Source: Bacillota bacterium (GTDB lineage Bacteria > Bacillota > Sulfobacillia > Fermentithermobacillales > Fermentithermobacillaceae). From it: a stretch of DNA of 64,000 nt. The notes below the pieces were generated by a model. That model saw only the letters and a list, made by a program, of their open reading frames with translations, searched no databases and had not been told where the DNA came from. The stretch covers positions 23,898 to 87,897 of the forward strand of contig DUVI01000042.1 in the NCBI GenBank assembly GCA_012841065.1, in the 5' to 3' direction. The translations under genes were made by a program, and so were the position numbers. This document shows, piece by piece, positions 16,204 to 25,357 of the stretch (positions are counted from its first letter, which is position 1; every line of letters begins with the position of its first letter).

Positions 16204-18898
16204 CGGCCCAGCTTGCTCCGACATCAATATCGACTTTCAAAGGCACTTTGAGTTCCATGACTCCTTCCATCTCCTCTTTAACCATCTGCATCATGTAGTC
16301 CTGCTCTTCGGGGACGGTTTCAAATATCAGTTCGTCGTGCACCTGGAGGATAATCCTGGAACGGAGCCCTTCTTTCACGATCCTCCTGTACAGGCGGACC
16401 ATAGCAAGTTTGATCAGGTCGGCAGCGCTTCCCTGAATCGGGGTATTTATGGCAGTCCTCTCGGCGAACCCCCGCCTCACTCTGTTCCTTGAGTTGATTT
16501 CAGGTATCGGCCTCCTCCTGCCGAGTATGGTGGTTACGTAACCGGTCCGCCTCGCCTGAACCACCATATCATCCATATATTGCTTTACCAAGGGGTACCT
16601 GCGGAAGTAGGCCTCAATGAATTGCCTGGCCTCCTCGCGTGAAACACCTGTATTCCTGGCCAACCCGAAGTCAGATATGCCGTAAATCACCCCGAAGTTG
16701 ACTGCCTTGGCTTTTTCCCTGAGGTCAGGCGTAACCTTATCCATCGGGACTCCGAACATCTCTGACGCAGTTGCCTTGTGGATGTCGTGATCCCGCCTGA
16801 ATGCTTCTATCATGGAATCATCACCTGACATATGTGCCATTACCCGGAGTTCAATCTGAGAGTAGTCAGATGCCAAAAACAGCTTGCCCGGCGCAGGTAC
16901 GAAGATCTCCCTGATCGCCTTACCTGATTCGGTCCTCACAGGTATGTTCTGCAAGTTGGGCTCAGAGCTTGAAAGCCTGCCTGTGGCGGTGACAGTCTGG
17001 TGAAACGTTGAATGGATGCGGCCTGTAATCGGATTGACCACGCTTTCCAGTATGTCAAGGTAGGTAGATTTCAACTTCGCGTAATGCCGATGGTCGAGAA
17101 TCTTTTCAGGAAGCGGGTGAATTGCACTCAGGGTCATGAGCACCTCAGCATCGGTGGAATACCCGGTCTTGGTCTTCTTCACCGGAAGCAGGTTGAGTTT
17201 GTCAAAAAGGATGTAGCTTAGCTGCTTGGGCGAACTAAGGTTGAACTCTTGTCCGGCAGTTTCATATATCTCCCGCTCCAGGGCAGCTAATTTGCGGGCA
17301 AACTCTTCCCTAAGCTCCTGGCCTTTGGAGAGATCTATCCCTATTCCCAAAGCTTCCATAGCAGCCAGCACTTCAATCATGGGAAACTCTACGTCACTGG
17401 CTAATGTCCAAAGCCCGTTTGTCTCCAGGTCTGATTTCATCTTGTCAGCCAGTTTGAAGGCAAAGAAGGAGCCTAGAGCCAGGTGCGCCATGTGGCTTTT
17501 TTGGGCGTCAGCACCGGTCCTCTGGTCCCTTGGCAAACTCTCAATGCTCTGGGGCATGTCCTCGCCCAAGTAGTTGTTGGCCAAACCCTCCAGTTTGTAA
17601 GTGGTGCGGGTGGGATCGAGCAAGTATGCCGCCACCATGACGTCAAACCCGAACCCTTTGAGGGCGATGCCCTTATGGAAACCCAGTGTGTAAAGCCACT
17701 TGACATCGAAACCGGACTTCTTGATCTGGGAGTCTTGCAGCACAGGGCCGAGGTATTTCCACATTATGTCCTGGTAAGAGTCTGGATCGGCAAGTTCTCC
17801 CCGGCGGAAATCGATTAGATAAGCCTGGCCGCCTGAGGAAACCCCAAAGACTTGCGGCCACAGGAAATCGCGGCTCACCTGGCTGTCAATATCGCTCATC
17901 CCTGCGTAAACCGACATATACTCTGATTCAGCTATCCGGCCTGCAAGCGCCTTAAGTTTGTCTTCTGAATCTATGACTTCATATGCATCAGGCCGGCTGA
18001 CTTCAGCCGGGATTTGAGCGCTCCCTTCTCCAAACCTGTCGAGCCTTCTCAGCAAACTCTGAAACTCCATATTGTTGAAATAATCCCGGGCTTTTTCCAC
18101 GTCAGGCCCATCCCACCTTGCGTCTTCCACATCAACGTGGCACGGGGCGCCGCAAGCGATGGTCGCCAGCCGCTTGGAGAGGAAGGCTATTTGCTGTTGG
18201 TCCTTGAGCAGTTTTTGAACCCTGGACGGGGAAACCTGGTCAATATTGGCGTAAATTTGCTCTATGTCGCGGTATTGGTTAAGCAGTTTGGTTGCGGTCT
18301 TGACCCCTACCCCTTTCACACCTGGGATATTGTCAGACTGGTCGCCGGCAAGCCCCTTGAAATCGGGAATCTGTTCGGGCCAGACCCCCATATCTTGCTT
18401 GACGGCCTCACGGTCATATTGCCTGTGCTGGCTAATCCCCCTGACAAAAAGAATGGCTTCTCGCCCTTCGCCGACCAGCTGCAGGCAATCCTTGTCCCCT
18501 GAAAGAATAAGCACGTCAAAACCCTCAGCACTGTACTTGCAGGCCAGAGTACCTATGATATCGTCGGCCTCAAAACCCGGAAGTTCCACGAAGGCCATGT
18601 CAAGTGCGGAAAGAGCGTCTTTGAGCATAGGTATCTGCACCTTGAATTCATCCGGACTTGGCGCCCGGGTGGCCTTGTAATCTTCGAATTCAACATGCCT
18701 GAATGTGGGCGATGGATGGTCAAACGCACAAATGATATATTCCGGTTGCCTCTCGTCAATCAGACGGAAGAGCATCGTGAGGAATCCGTACACGGCATTT
18801 GTCGGAACACCTTTGCTTGTAGAAAGCGGGGGAAGTGCGTAAAACGCCCGGTTCGCCAGAGAATTGGCATCTACCAGCAGAAGTCGTCTACCGGCCAT
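16196..18898 (-). CDS. polA: DNA polymerase I
   Basis: 900 aa. Residues 1-~290 form the 5'-3' exonuclease/flap domain (LLLVDANSLANRAFYALPP, ILSGDKDCLQLV, DNIPGVKGVGVKTA). Residues ~315-500 are the 3'-5' exonuclease fold, but the expected Asp-x-Glu of Exo I is missing (SVYAGMSDIDS) so proofreading is probably absent, as in Bacillus and Thermus enzymes. Residues ~500-900 form the polymerase with ASDYSQIELRVMAHMSGD (motif A), KAKAVNFGVIYGISDFGLA (motif B) and QVHDELIFE (motif C). ATG 18898 follows GGGGGTGACAG. It repairs DNA and removes primers. Confidence 0.95.
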   Translation of the reverse strand: MAGRRLLLVDANSLANRAFYALPPLSTSKGVPTNAVYGFLTMLFRLIDERQPEYIICAFDHPSPTFRHVEFEDYKATRAPSPDEFKVQIPMLKDALSALDMAFVELPGFEADDIIGTLACKYSAEGFDVLILSGDKDCLQLVGEGREAILFVRGISQHRQYDREAVKQDMGVWPEQIPDFKGLAGDQSDNIPGVKGVGVKTATKLLNQYRDIEQIYANIDQVSPSRVQKLLKDQQQIAFLSKRLATIACGAPCHVDVEDARWDGPDVEKARDYFNNMEFQSLLRRLDRFGEGSAQIPAEVSRPDAYEVIDSEDKLKALAGRIAESEYMSVYAGMSDIDSQVSRDFLWPQVFGVSSGGQAYLIDFRRGELADPDSYQDIMWKYLGPVLQDSQIKKSGFDVKWLYTLGFHKGIALKGFGFDVMVAAYLLDPTRTTYKLEGLANNYLGEDMPQSIESLPRDQRTGADAQKSHMAHLALGSFFAFKLADKMKSDLETNGLWTLASDVEFPMIEVLAAMEALGIGIDLSKGQELREEFARKLAALEREIYETAGQEFNLSSPKQLSYILFDKLNLLPVKKTKTGYSTDAEVLMTLSAIHPLPEKILDHRHYAKLKSTYLDILESVVNPITGRIHSTFHQTVTATGRLSSSEPNLQNIPVRTESGKAIREIFVPAPGKLFLASDYSQIELRVMAHMSGDDSMIEAFRRDHDIHKATASEMFGVPMDKVTPDLREKAKAVNFGVIYGISDFGLARNTGVSREEARQFIEAYFRRYPLVKQYMDDMVVQARRTGYVTTILGRRRPIPEINSRNRVRRGFAERTAINTPIQGSAADLIKLAMVRLYRRIVKEGLRSRIILQVHDELIFETVPEEQDYMMQMVKEEMEGVMELKVPLKVDIDVGASWADV

Positions 18899-18996
18899 GT
18901 CACTGTCACCCCCAGATAGTATTTACAGTATCAGTATATTGGTCAGCACATAGCTTGGCAATTTGAACGGTTGGGCCGGACTTGCGCCTAAAACAC

Positions 18997-19050
18997 TACA
19001 GCTTTTCGGAAAGCCTGCCTGATTCTCAGACGGATTTCCGAAAAGCTGTA
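18997..19050. terminator. Perfect 16-bp inverted repeat after the sigma/anti-sigma operon
   Basis: TACAGCTTTTCGGAAA (18997-19012) is exactly complementary to TTTCCGAAAAGCTGTA (19035-19050), with a 22-base loop. On the minus strand the stem is followed by GTGTTTTAGG. It is the probable terminator of the leftward sigma/anti-sigma unit, although the arms are unusually long and perfect. Confidence 0.65.
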
Positions 19051-19084
19051 TGGATTCCAGGCTGCCGTATCAAGAACCTACGGC

Positions 19085-20344
19085 CTACCCCTGTTTGGCA
19101 ATCGCCCTTCTTACCAAGAAGTATCCTGCTCCCAACACAATAATCACAGGAGATACCTTGGCGACAAAAACGGCCAGGTCTTGCCAGGCCTTCACGAAAG
19201 CCTTCCAAATATCTGTCCACGGTGACGGGGAAGATTTCCGCGAACCTTCTTCCACGATGTTCACAGACAAAAACGACATGGCAGAAGATTTCTCCAGCAG
19301 ATTCTGCCTGCCTTGCAAACTCTCGATCTCAGTCCTTACCCGTGACAGCTCAGCCTCGACCTGCAGCAATTCTCCTACTGTGTTGGCATTCCCCAGGATC
19401 TGCAGGAGTCGTTGCTCTTGCTGTACCTTGTTGTTGATCCTCGCATCCAGATCCATGTACTGTTCAGTCACGTCCTGTTCCAATGTATCCGATTGGGTGA
19501 CCACGCCTAAGCCTGACATCTCGTCAATTGCGGGATCCAGATGCTCCGAAGGCACTCTGGCTGTCATGTAAAACACAGTAGATTGCTTGTTACTTTCATC
19601 CACAGACATGGAAGAGGACTCTATATATCCCTGATAAGAACGGACAATATGAATAGCTTGCCTGGATGTGGCGTCGACTGTACCCTGGGAAACTTCCAGG
19701 GTGAGTCTTGCCCGCCTTATCAGTTTTCTTTCAAGCCCGGCAGTATCAGCACCGGTTGCAGAATACTGATCAGCTAACTCAGTGTCGCTAATTCCCCGTG
19801 ATTGCGGCTGAACAGATTCAAGTTCATCGCCTGAAGGGACCTGAGCCATCTTGAAAAACTGTCCGCCTTCTTCGAAAGCAGCAGAACCCGTCGTCCCGGG
19901 CTCTTGCGGAGCCACTCCGGATTGTTCCTTCGCTGCCATAGGAGCATAATAACGTCGGGCAAAATGCAACGTGCCCGCTGACGACAGTATCATAATCACA
20001 AGGCATGCAGCCAAGGCCAGGGCAGCCGTCTTGAATCCTCCCCGGCGAAAGGAAGATAGGTTCCAACGGAACCGGCCCTTCTTGGGTGAAGTCTCTACCC
20101 CGCGCAGCGCAGGCTCAGCCGCCGGTGCGTCTGATACAGCTTCCATGATTCTGGCATGTAGCTCAGGGGGAGGCTTAACTACAGGGAGGGACTGAAGAGC
20201 AGACTTAACCTGCCATAGTTCCTCCAATGCAGCCTGGCAATGCTCACATGTCGCCAGGTGTGCTTCCACAATGCCATGGGACTCGTGATCAAGTTCGTCG
20301 TCCAAGTACGAAGACAGAAGCCCGGAAACTTCACGGCAAGTCAC
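19085..20344 (-). CDS. Anti-sigma factor with zinc finger and DUF4349 sensor domain
   Basis: 419 aa. The N-terminus is a zf-HC2/ZAS anti-sigma domain with C3, H29, C33 and C36 (HLATCEHC). A transmembrane helix spans residues ~105-125. The outer part (~200-385) resembles DUF4349: RRARLTLEVSQGTVDATSRQAIHIVRSYQGYIESSS, then VPSEHLDPAIDEMSGLGVV and a coiled-coil (LLQVEAELSRVRTEIESLQGRQ). A second membrane helix lies near the C-terminus with a basic end. The start GTG 20344 overlaps the sigma-factor stop (GTGA), so the two are made together. It most likely holds the sigma factor at the membrane until an envelope signal is sensed. Confidence 0.85.
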   Translation of the reverse strand: MTCREVSGLLSSYLDDELDHESHGIVEAHLATCEHCQAALEELWQVKSALQSLPVVKPPPELHARIMEAVSDAPAAEPALRGVETSPKKGRFRWNLSSFRRGGFKTAALALAACLVIMILSSAGTLHFARRYYAPMAAKEQSGVAPQEPGTTGSAAFEEGGQFFKMAQVPSGDELESVQPQSRGISDTELADQYSATGADTAGLERKLIRRARLTLEVSQGTVDATSRQAIHIVRSYQGYIESSSMSVDESNKQSTVFYMTARVPSEHLDPAIDEMSGLGVVTQSDTLEQDVTEQYMDLDARINNKVQQEQRLLQILGNANTVGELLQVEAELSRVRTEIESLQGRQNLLEKSSAMSFLSVNIVEEGSRKSSPSPWTDIWKAFVKAWQDLAVFVAKVSPVIIVLGAGYFLVRRAIAKQG

Positions 20345-20958
20345 CTGTCATCCCTCCTTTCGTCCTGTTTGACGTAAGAAGGAAAGCTTTGTTCCGCATC
20401 CATCAATTTTCTTAAAATATTCCTCGCCCTGTGAATCCGTGACTTAACCGTACCCAGGGACATATCCAGGATTTCGGCGATCTCCTGGTACGAATATCCC
20501 TGCACATCGCACAAAATCAAGACCGCCCGGTAATGAGGCTCCAGATCGTTGAGAACGTGGAGCATCTTTTCACCGAGAAACCTGGCTTCCACGATTTCTT
20601 CAGTGCTTTCCGCCGAATCTTCTACCTGTCTTTGGGCTTCTGAATCAGAGAACTCTACCGGTGCATCAAGGGAATATACCTGGGCCTTTTTGTGCCTTCG
20701 CAAGTGATCCAAAGAAGCATTCATGCAGATCCTGTATATCCAGGTGGAAAACTTGCTGTCTCCCCTGAAGCTAGGCAAAGCTTGGTACGCCTTGAGGAAC
20801 ACTTCTTGCACTATATCCATAGCATCCTCGCTGTCGGATACCATGCGAAAAGCCACATTATACAGTTTGGTTTCATAGGCCTTTACAAGAGCTTCAAAGG
20901 CGGCGACGTCGCCTCTTGACGCTCTTTCCACAATGGCTTGTTCATTTGGTAAAGCCAC
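20341..20958 (-). CDS. ECF RNA polymerase sigma factor
   Basis: 205 aa group 4 sigma factor. Region 2 spans residues ~20-90 (FEALVKAYETKLYNVAFRMV, DAMDIVQEVFLKAYQALPSFRGDSKFSTWIYRICMNASLDHLRR), a variable acidic linker follows, and region 4 (~135-190) reads LEPHYRAVLILCDVQGYSYQEIAEILDMSLGTVKSRIHRARNILRKLM with a clear helix-turn-helix. GTG 20958 has GGAGGGGGA upstream. The next gene is its cognate membrane anti-sigma factor. It is close to the SigW/RpoE-like class and probably responds to envelope stress; the regulon cannot be inferred from the window. Confidence 0.92.
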   Translation of the reverse strand: MALPNEQAIVERASRGDVAAFEALVKAYETKLYNVAFRMVSDSEDAMDIVQEVFLKAYQALPSFRGDSKFSTWIYRICMNASLDHLRRHKKAQVYSLDAPVEFSDSEAQRQVEDSAESTEEIVEARFLGEKMLHVLNDLEPHYRAVLILCDVQGYSYQEIAEILDMSLGTVKSRIHRARNILRKLMDAEQSFPSYVKQDERRDDR

Positions 20959-21023
20959 GGACTTCCCCCTCCGGTATCAATCTGCAATAAGCCAAAAATA
21001 TCGAAGCCCAAGTTTATCTTTAC

Positions 21024-22889
21024 TTACTTGCAGGTCTTGCGCTCCTTGTTAAGTTTCAGGGACAAACCAAGGTCCTCAAGTTGCTCAGATGACACTTGTG
21101 ACGGCGCACCTGTCAACAGGCATGTAGCTTTGGCTGTCTTAGGAAATGCAATCACTTCTCTTATGGTACCTGCTCCTGCCATTAGCATCACAAGCCTGTC
21201 GAGCCCGAAGGCAATCCCGCAATGGGGAGGCGCTCCGTACTCAAAAGCTTCTAACAGAAAACCGAACTTCTCCTCAGCCTCTTCAACCGAAAGGTTGAGA
21301 AGCCTGAACATCTTGTCCTGGAGTTTCCTCTCATGTATACGCACAGAACCTGAGGCCAGTTCCACCCCATTTAATACTAAATCGTAAGATCTCGCCCGAA
21401 TCTGGGACTTGACTGAGTCGTCATCAGATCCCAACAAGTGCACATGCCTGGTAACAGGGCTGGTAAACGGATGATGAGCTGCCTGCCAGCGCGCATCCTC
21501 TTCATTTCGCTCGAGAAGCGGAAACTCTGTTATCCACAAGAACTCATACTTGCCTTCCGGTATGAGCCCGAGTTCGTCCCCCAGGCTTAACCGGACCCTG
21601 CCTAAAGCCGTTACGGCCACTTCGAACGGGCCTGCCACTATCAGAACCAAATCCCCTTCTTTGGCACCTGTAGCATGGGCAATGCCTGAGATTTCTTCAT
21701 CTGAAAGATGCTTTCTCACAGGGGACTTCACTTCGCCTCCGGGGAGATATGCCAGGTGTATGAGCCCTGCAGCCCCGAACTCCTTAGCTTGGGCAGCAAG
21801 AGAATCAAGTTCCTGCCTGGACATACCTGCACATTCCGGGGCGCAGATCGCCCTGACTGTACCTTTAGATTCGATTGTACTCTTGAACACCATGAAGCCG
21901 GATTCCCGCACCACGCCGGTAATATCGTGTATTTCCATCCCAAAACGTATATCAGGTTTGTCCGATCCGTACCGGGCCATGGCCTCATCCCAGGTCATCC
22001 GGGGAAAAGGCTGGGCAATCTCAACACCCAGGACTTCTTTCCACAGGTGTTTCATCATCCCTTCGATCAGGCCAAACAACCGATCCTCATCTGAAAACGA
22101 CACCTCAATGTCGATCTGGGTGAATTCAGGCTGCCTGTCAGCCCTCAAGTCTTCGTCCCTATAGCAGCGGGCAAGCTGAAAATACTTGTCTACGCCTGAA
22201 ACCATCAAGAGCTGTTTAAACAGCTGGGGCGACTGGGCCAAAGCGAAAAAGTTGCCTGGATCCAACCGTGAAGGGACCAGATAATCCCTGGCTCCTTCAG
22301 GCGTGCTCTTGGTCATGGTAGGGGTCTCTACTTCCCAAAACCCGTTCTGGGACAGGTAGTTCCTTACCGCCAAGGTGGCCTTGTGCCTAAGCTCAAGATT
22401 CCTGAGCATAGGCAGCCTCCGGAGGTCGAGATACCTATATCTCATTCTCAGCCCTTCATCGGGTTCAGGTTCATCGCGGATCACAAAGGGGGGTGTCTTA
22501 GATCTGTTGAAAACCTTGATGTCGTCGGCCATCACTTCTATCATGCCTGTAGAACTGTTTGGGTTTTCGGTATCCGGTGCGCGTTTTACAACTGTACCCG
22601 ACACACATATCACATATTCTGACCGTACTTTCTTTGCAATCCTGAAACTCTCAGGCGATCTCTTATGATCTGTGACCACCTGCACCATGCCTGTACGGTC
22701 TCTCAAATCGATGAAGATCAGTTCACCCAGGTCCCTTTGACGGTTGACCCAACCCATCAGGACCACTTCGGAACCCACATGCTTTTCATCGAGTTCCCCG
22801 CAATAGCAAGTGCGTTCTTGGCCTTCATATCCTGATATTGCAACAGTCGATGTTGCGTTTGTGAGTTTTTCTCCTTCAGTCGGTGCCAC
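21024..22889 (-). CDS. aspS: Aspartyl-tRNA synthetase
   Basis: 621 aa class II synthetase of bacterial type. The N-terminal OB-fold (VVLMGWVNRQRDLGELIFIDLRDRTG) is followed by motif 2 (FQLARCYRDEDLRADRQPEFTQIDIEVSF), the bacterial GAD insertion domain (~300-420) and motif 3 (GIAFGLDRLVMLMAG). GTG 22889 has AAGGAGGC eight bases upstream and overlaps the hisS stop region by 14 bases; the ~20-residue extension before CYCGELDEKHVG is a little longer than usual. The hisS-aspS pair is a standard Firmicutes arrangement. No T-box leader is visible before the pair. Confidence 0.95.
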   Translation of the reverse strand: MAPTEGEKLTNATSTVAISGYEGQERTCYCGELDEKHVGSEVVLMGWVNRQRDLGELIFIDLRDRTGMVQVVTDHKRSPESFRIAKKVRSEYVICVSGTVVKRAPDTENPNSSTGMIEVMADDIKVFNRSKTPPFVIRDEPEPDEGLRMRYRYLDLRRLPMLRNLELRHKATLAVRNYLSQNGFWEVETPTMTKSTPEGARDYLVPSRLDPGNFFALAQSPQLFKQLLMVSGVDKYFQLARCYRDEDLRADRQPEFTQIDIEVSFSDEDRLFGLIEGMMKHLWKEVLGVEIAQPFPRMTWDEAMARYGSDKPDIRFGMEIHDITGVVRESGFMVFKSTIESKGTVRAICAPECAGMSRQELDSLAAQAKEFGAAGLIHLAYLPGGEVKSPVRKHLSDEEISGIAHATGAKEGDLVLIVAGPFEVAVTALGRVRLSLGDELGLIPEGKYEFLWITEFPLLERNEEDARWQAAHHPFTSPVTRHVHLLGSDDDSVKSQIRARSYDLVLNGVELASGSVRIHERKLQDKMFRLLNLSVEEAEEKFGFLLEAFEYGAPPHCGIAFGLDRLVMLMAGAGTIREVIAFPKTAKATCLLTGAPSQVSSEQLEDLGLSLKLNKERKTCK

Positions 22890-24156
22890 CTGAGACTGCC
22901 TCCTTCATGAAATCTAACACGCTTCCGGCCGGAACTTGTTTCTGCCACCCATGTTCCATAGACCTTATTGTGATGAAGCCCTGCTCAATTTCTTCTTCTC
23001 CGATTATTGCAACGTACTTGGCCTTTAGCCTGTCGGCATGTTTCATCTGGGCCTTCATGCTTCGCCTGAGCGGGTCAAAATCGCTTGAAAGCCCTGAGCA
23101 CCTTAAGTCGTTGAGCAGCCCAAAACCCGCCTCTGTAACCCGTTTGTCCCCGGTGTCAGGGAAAAGCACAAAGCAATCTATAGATACATCCGGGGCCAGG
23201 GGTTTGTCGCCTTTCTCGGCTGCCAGAAGCAGCCTCTCAACGCCAACAGCGAAACCCATTCCCGGACATGGCTTACCTCCCAGTTCTTCAATAAGCCCAT
23301 CGTAGCGCCCTCCGCCGATGATGGCATCCTGGGCGCCAAGGGGAGGCCACTTGAGCTCAAACACTGTCTTTGTGTAGTAGTCAAATCCCCTTACCAGAGT
23401 CGGATCGACAGTGTACTCAAGCCCAAGGGACCTCAAACTGTCCTGAAGAGTAACCCAGTGCTCCCGGCAATCATCGCACAGATAATCCCTGATCAAAGGG
23501 ACATCTGCCGTAGCCCTGCGGCACGCGTCGTTCTTGCAGTCCAGGATCCTGAGGGGATTCCTGTCCAGCCGTTCCAGGCAATCAGGGCAAAACTCGCCTA
23601 CCCTGCCTGAAATATGCTTGACGAAATCTTCCCTGTGAACTCTGCGGCACTTGGGACATCCAATGGTATTGATGTAAAGAGTGGTTCCCATAAGACCCAG
23701 TTCTTCTGCGATTCTCACTGCAAGCAGGATCACTTCCACATCTGAGTAGGCAGACGGCGAACCGAGTATTTCAACTCCGTACTGCACGAACTCCCTGTAC
23801 CGGCCTGCCTGGGGCTTTTCATAGCGAAACATTGGACCGAGGTAGAACAATTTCTTCGGCAAAGCACCGCGATCAAGCCCCCGCTCCAAAAATGCCCGGG
23901 CAACAGGTGCTGTACCCTCCGGCCTGAGGGTGAGCTCCCTGCCCCCCTTGTCCCGGAAGGTGTACATTTCTTTCCGGACAATGTCGGTGGACTCTCCCAC
24001 TGTTCTTGAGAACAGCTCGGTGTACTCAAATATGGGAGTCCTGATTTCTTCAAAGCTGTAGATTTTAGAGAGCCGCCTAAGGAGCAATTCAAGACAAGCC
24101 CATTTATGCGACTCGGGAGGCAGGATATCATTGGTGCCCCGAGGTGCTCTCAGCAT
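22876..24156 (-). CDS. hisS: Histidyl-tRNA synthetase
   Basis: 426 aa from ATG 24156, chosen because GGGAGGGG lies five bases upstream and the protein then starts with the typical MLRAPRGTNDILP; the frame is open to 24210. Motif 1 is around residue 45-80, motif 2 reads FYLGPMFRYEKPQAGRYREF, the histidine-specific loops are LVRGFDYYTKTVFE and GGGRYDGLIEELGG, and the C-terminal anticodon-binding domain follows (VAIIGEEEIEQGFITIRSM). A Cys-rich insertion (CPKCRRVH, CPDC, CDDC) is typical of many clostridial HisRS proteins. It overlaps aspS at its end. Confidence 0.95.
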   Translation of the reverse strand: MLRAPRGTNDILPPESHKWACLELLLRRLSKIYSFEEIRTPIFEYTELFSRTVGESTDIVRKEMYTFRDKGGRELTLRPEGTAPVARAFLERGLDRGALPKKLFYLGPMFRYEKPQAGRYREFVQYGVEILGSPSAYSDVEVILLAVRIAEELGLMGTTLYINTIGCPKCRRVHREDFVKHISGRVGEFCPDCLERLDRNPLRILDCKNDACRRATADVPLIRDYLCDDCREHWVTLQDSLRSLGLEYTVDPTLVRGFDYYTKTVFELKWPPLGAQDAIIGGGRYDGLIEELGGKPCPGMGFAVGVERLLLAAEKGDKPLAPDVSIDCFVLFPDTGDKRVTEAGFGLLNDLRCSGLSSDFDPLRRSMKAQMKHADRLKAKYVAIIGEEEIEQGFITIRSMEHGWQKQVPAGSVLDFMKEAVSGGTD

Positions 24157-24203
24157 AACTACCCCTCCCAGGGTTTTGGTTTGTCCATCTAAGATATCAC
24201 ATT

Positions 24204-24860
24204 TCAGCACATAAAGGGATTGTGTGTACGTTCTCTGCCTACCGTGGTCTCTTCGTCGTGGCCTGGATATATGACAGTATCGTCGGGTAAGGTAAACACT
24301 TTATTGCGGATGCTGGCTACAAGCTGGTGAACATTACCTGCCGGAAGGTCGGTCCTGCCCACACTCAAACTGAAGATCAGATCCCCCGAGAACAACACTC
24401 CCGGCACACCTTCCGAACCTTCATTATCGCGGGTACCCGGCCAGTACAAACAAACGGAGCCCGGACTGTGTCCGGGTGTCTCGATTACGCGGAGGCAGGT
24501 ATCCCCGAAGGTGATTACGTCCCCTTCCCTGATGAAGGTGATATCCTTTGGGCGGATCATCTTGTCCGCGCCTGCGAAAGCCCTCATCCAACCGGGTTCT
24601 TCCAAAAACTTGCTGTCAGCCTCGGAAATCAGCACGGGAACCGATGTCTTGGCCTGGATGAAGCCGGCCTCAAGGAAATGGTCGATATGCCCGTGGGTAA
24701 TCACAACACAGTGGAGCCGGAGTCCCTGGCTATCGATAAAATCCAGGATCCCCTGGCCGTCTCCGCCCGGGTCTATGATTATGGCTTTTCGCGATGCTTC
24801 GTCTTCTACGATGTAGCAGTTGGTTTGCAGCCAGCCTACAACACGCGTGTGTACCTTCAC
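24204..24860 (-). CDS. MBL-fold hydrolase (glyoxalase II-like)
   Basis: 218 aa from GTG 24860 (GGCGGG upstream; the frame is open to 24884). The metallo-beta-lactamase signature is THGHIDH, with a later H in ETPGHSPGS, D in LFSGDLIF and H in YPGHDEETTVGRE, giving a complete binuclear metal site. The short C-terminus fits the small YqgX/GloB-like group that sits beside hisS in many Firmicutes. Likely a thioester hydrolase; the substrate is unknown. It lies between dtd and hisS. Confidence 0.85.
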   Translation of the reverse strand: MKVHTRVVGWLQTNCYIVEDEASRKAIIIDPGGDGQGILDFIDSQGLRLHCVVITHGHIDHFLEAGFIQAKTSVPVLISEADSKFLEEPGWMRAFAGADKMIRPKDITFIREGDVITFGDTCLRVIETPGHSPGSVCLYWPGTRDNEGSEGVPGVLFSGDLIFSLSVGRTDLPAGNVHQLVASIRNKVFTLPDDTVIYPGHDEETTVGRERTHNPFMC

Positions 24861-24904
24861 CGGCAACCCGCCTTTCACCATCAAATCGATTCCAAGTACT
24901 CTGG

Positions 24905-25354
24905 TCAGAACTCCTTCTTGCTGGAAATCAATATAGTAACCGGCCCGTCATTTACAAGTTCCACTTGCATGTTGGCGCCGAAAACCCCGGTCTTGACAGT
25001 CAAGCCCATGCCCTGCAATTCTTCCACCACTTTCAGGTACAACTCCTCACCCTTTTGAGGAGGCGCTGCCTGGTCGAATCCAGGACGTTTGCCTTTTTTT
25101 ACATCCCCGTACAACGTGAACTGGGATACTACAAGAACCTCGCCTGATATATCCAGAAGCGAAAGGTTCATTTTGCCTTCTTCATCAGAAAACACCCTTA
25201 AGCCGGCGATCTTACCGGCCATGTAGGTTACATCTTTTTCAGTATCGTCTTTCCCCACGCCTAAAAGCACAAGGGCCCCAGGGCCGATAGCTGAGACTTG
25301 TTCACCATCTACTACAACTCTTGCGCTTCTAACTCGTTGAAACACAGCCCGCAC
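24905..25354 (-). CDS. dtd: D-aminoacyl-tRNA deacylase
   Basis: 149 aa, standard length. It removes D-amino acids from tRNA. Key sequences are [44 protein letters not shown] (SQFTLYGD is the active-site motif) and the C-terminal cross-subunit Gly-cisPro loop in [12 protein letters not shown] 25354 follows GGAGAGATAAG. Only three bases separate it from relA, an arrangement conserved throughout Firmicutes. Confidence 0.95.
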   Translation of the reverse strand: MRAVFQRVRSARVVVDGEQVSAIGPGALVLLGVGKDDTEKDVTYMAGKIAGLRVFSDEEGKMNLSLLDISGEVLVVSQFTLYGDVKKGKRPGFDQAAPPQKGEELYLKVVEELQGMGLTVKTGVFGANMQVELVNDGPVTILISSKKEF

Positions 25355-25357
25355 AAC

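Noticed and set aside
24157..24203. T-box leader before hisS-aspS
   Set aside because: The gap to the MBL gene is too short and contains neither a GGTGG-type T-box sequence nor a terminator.
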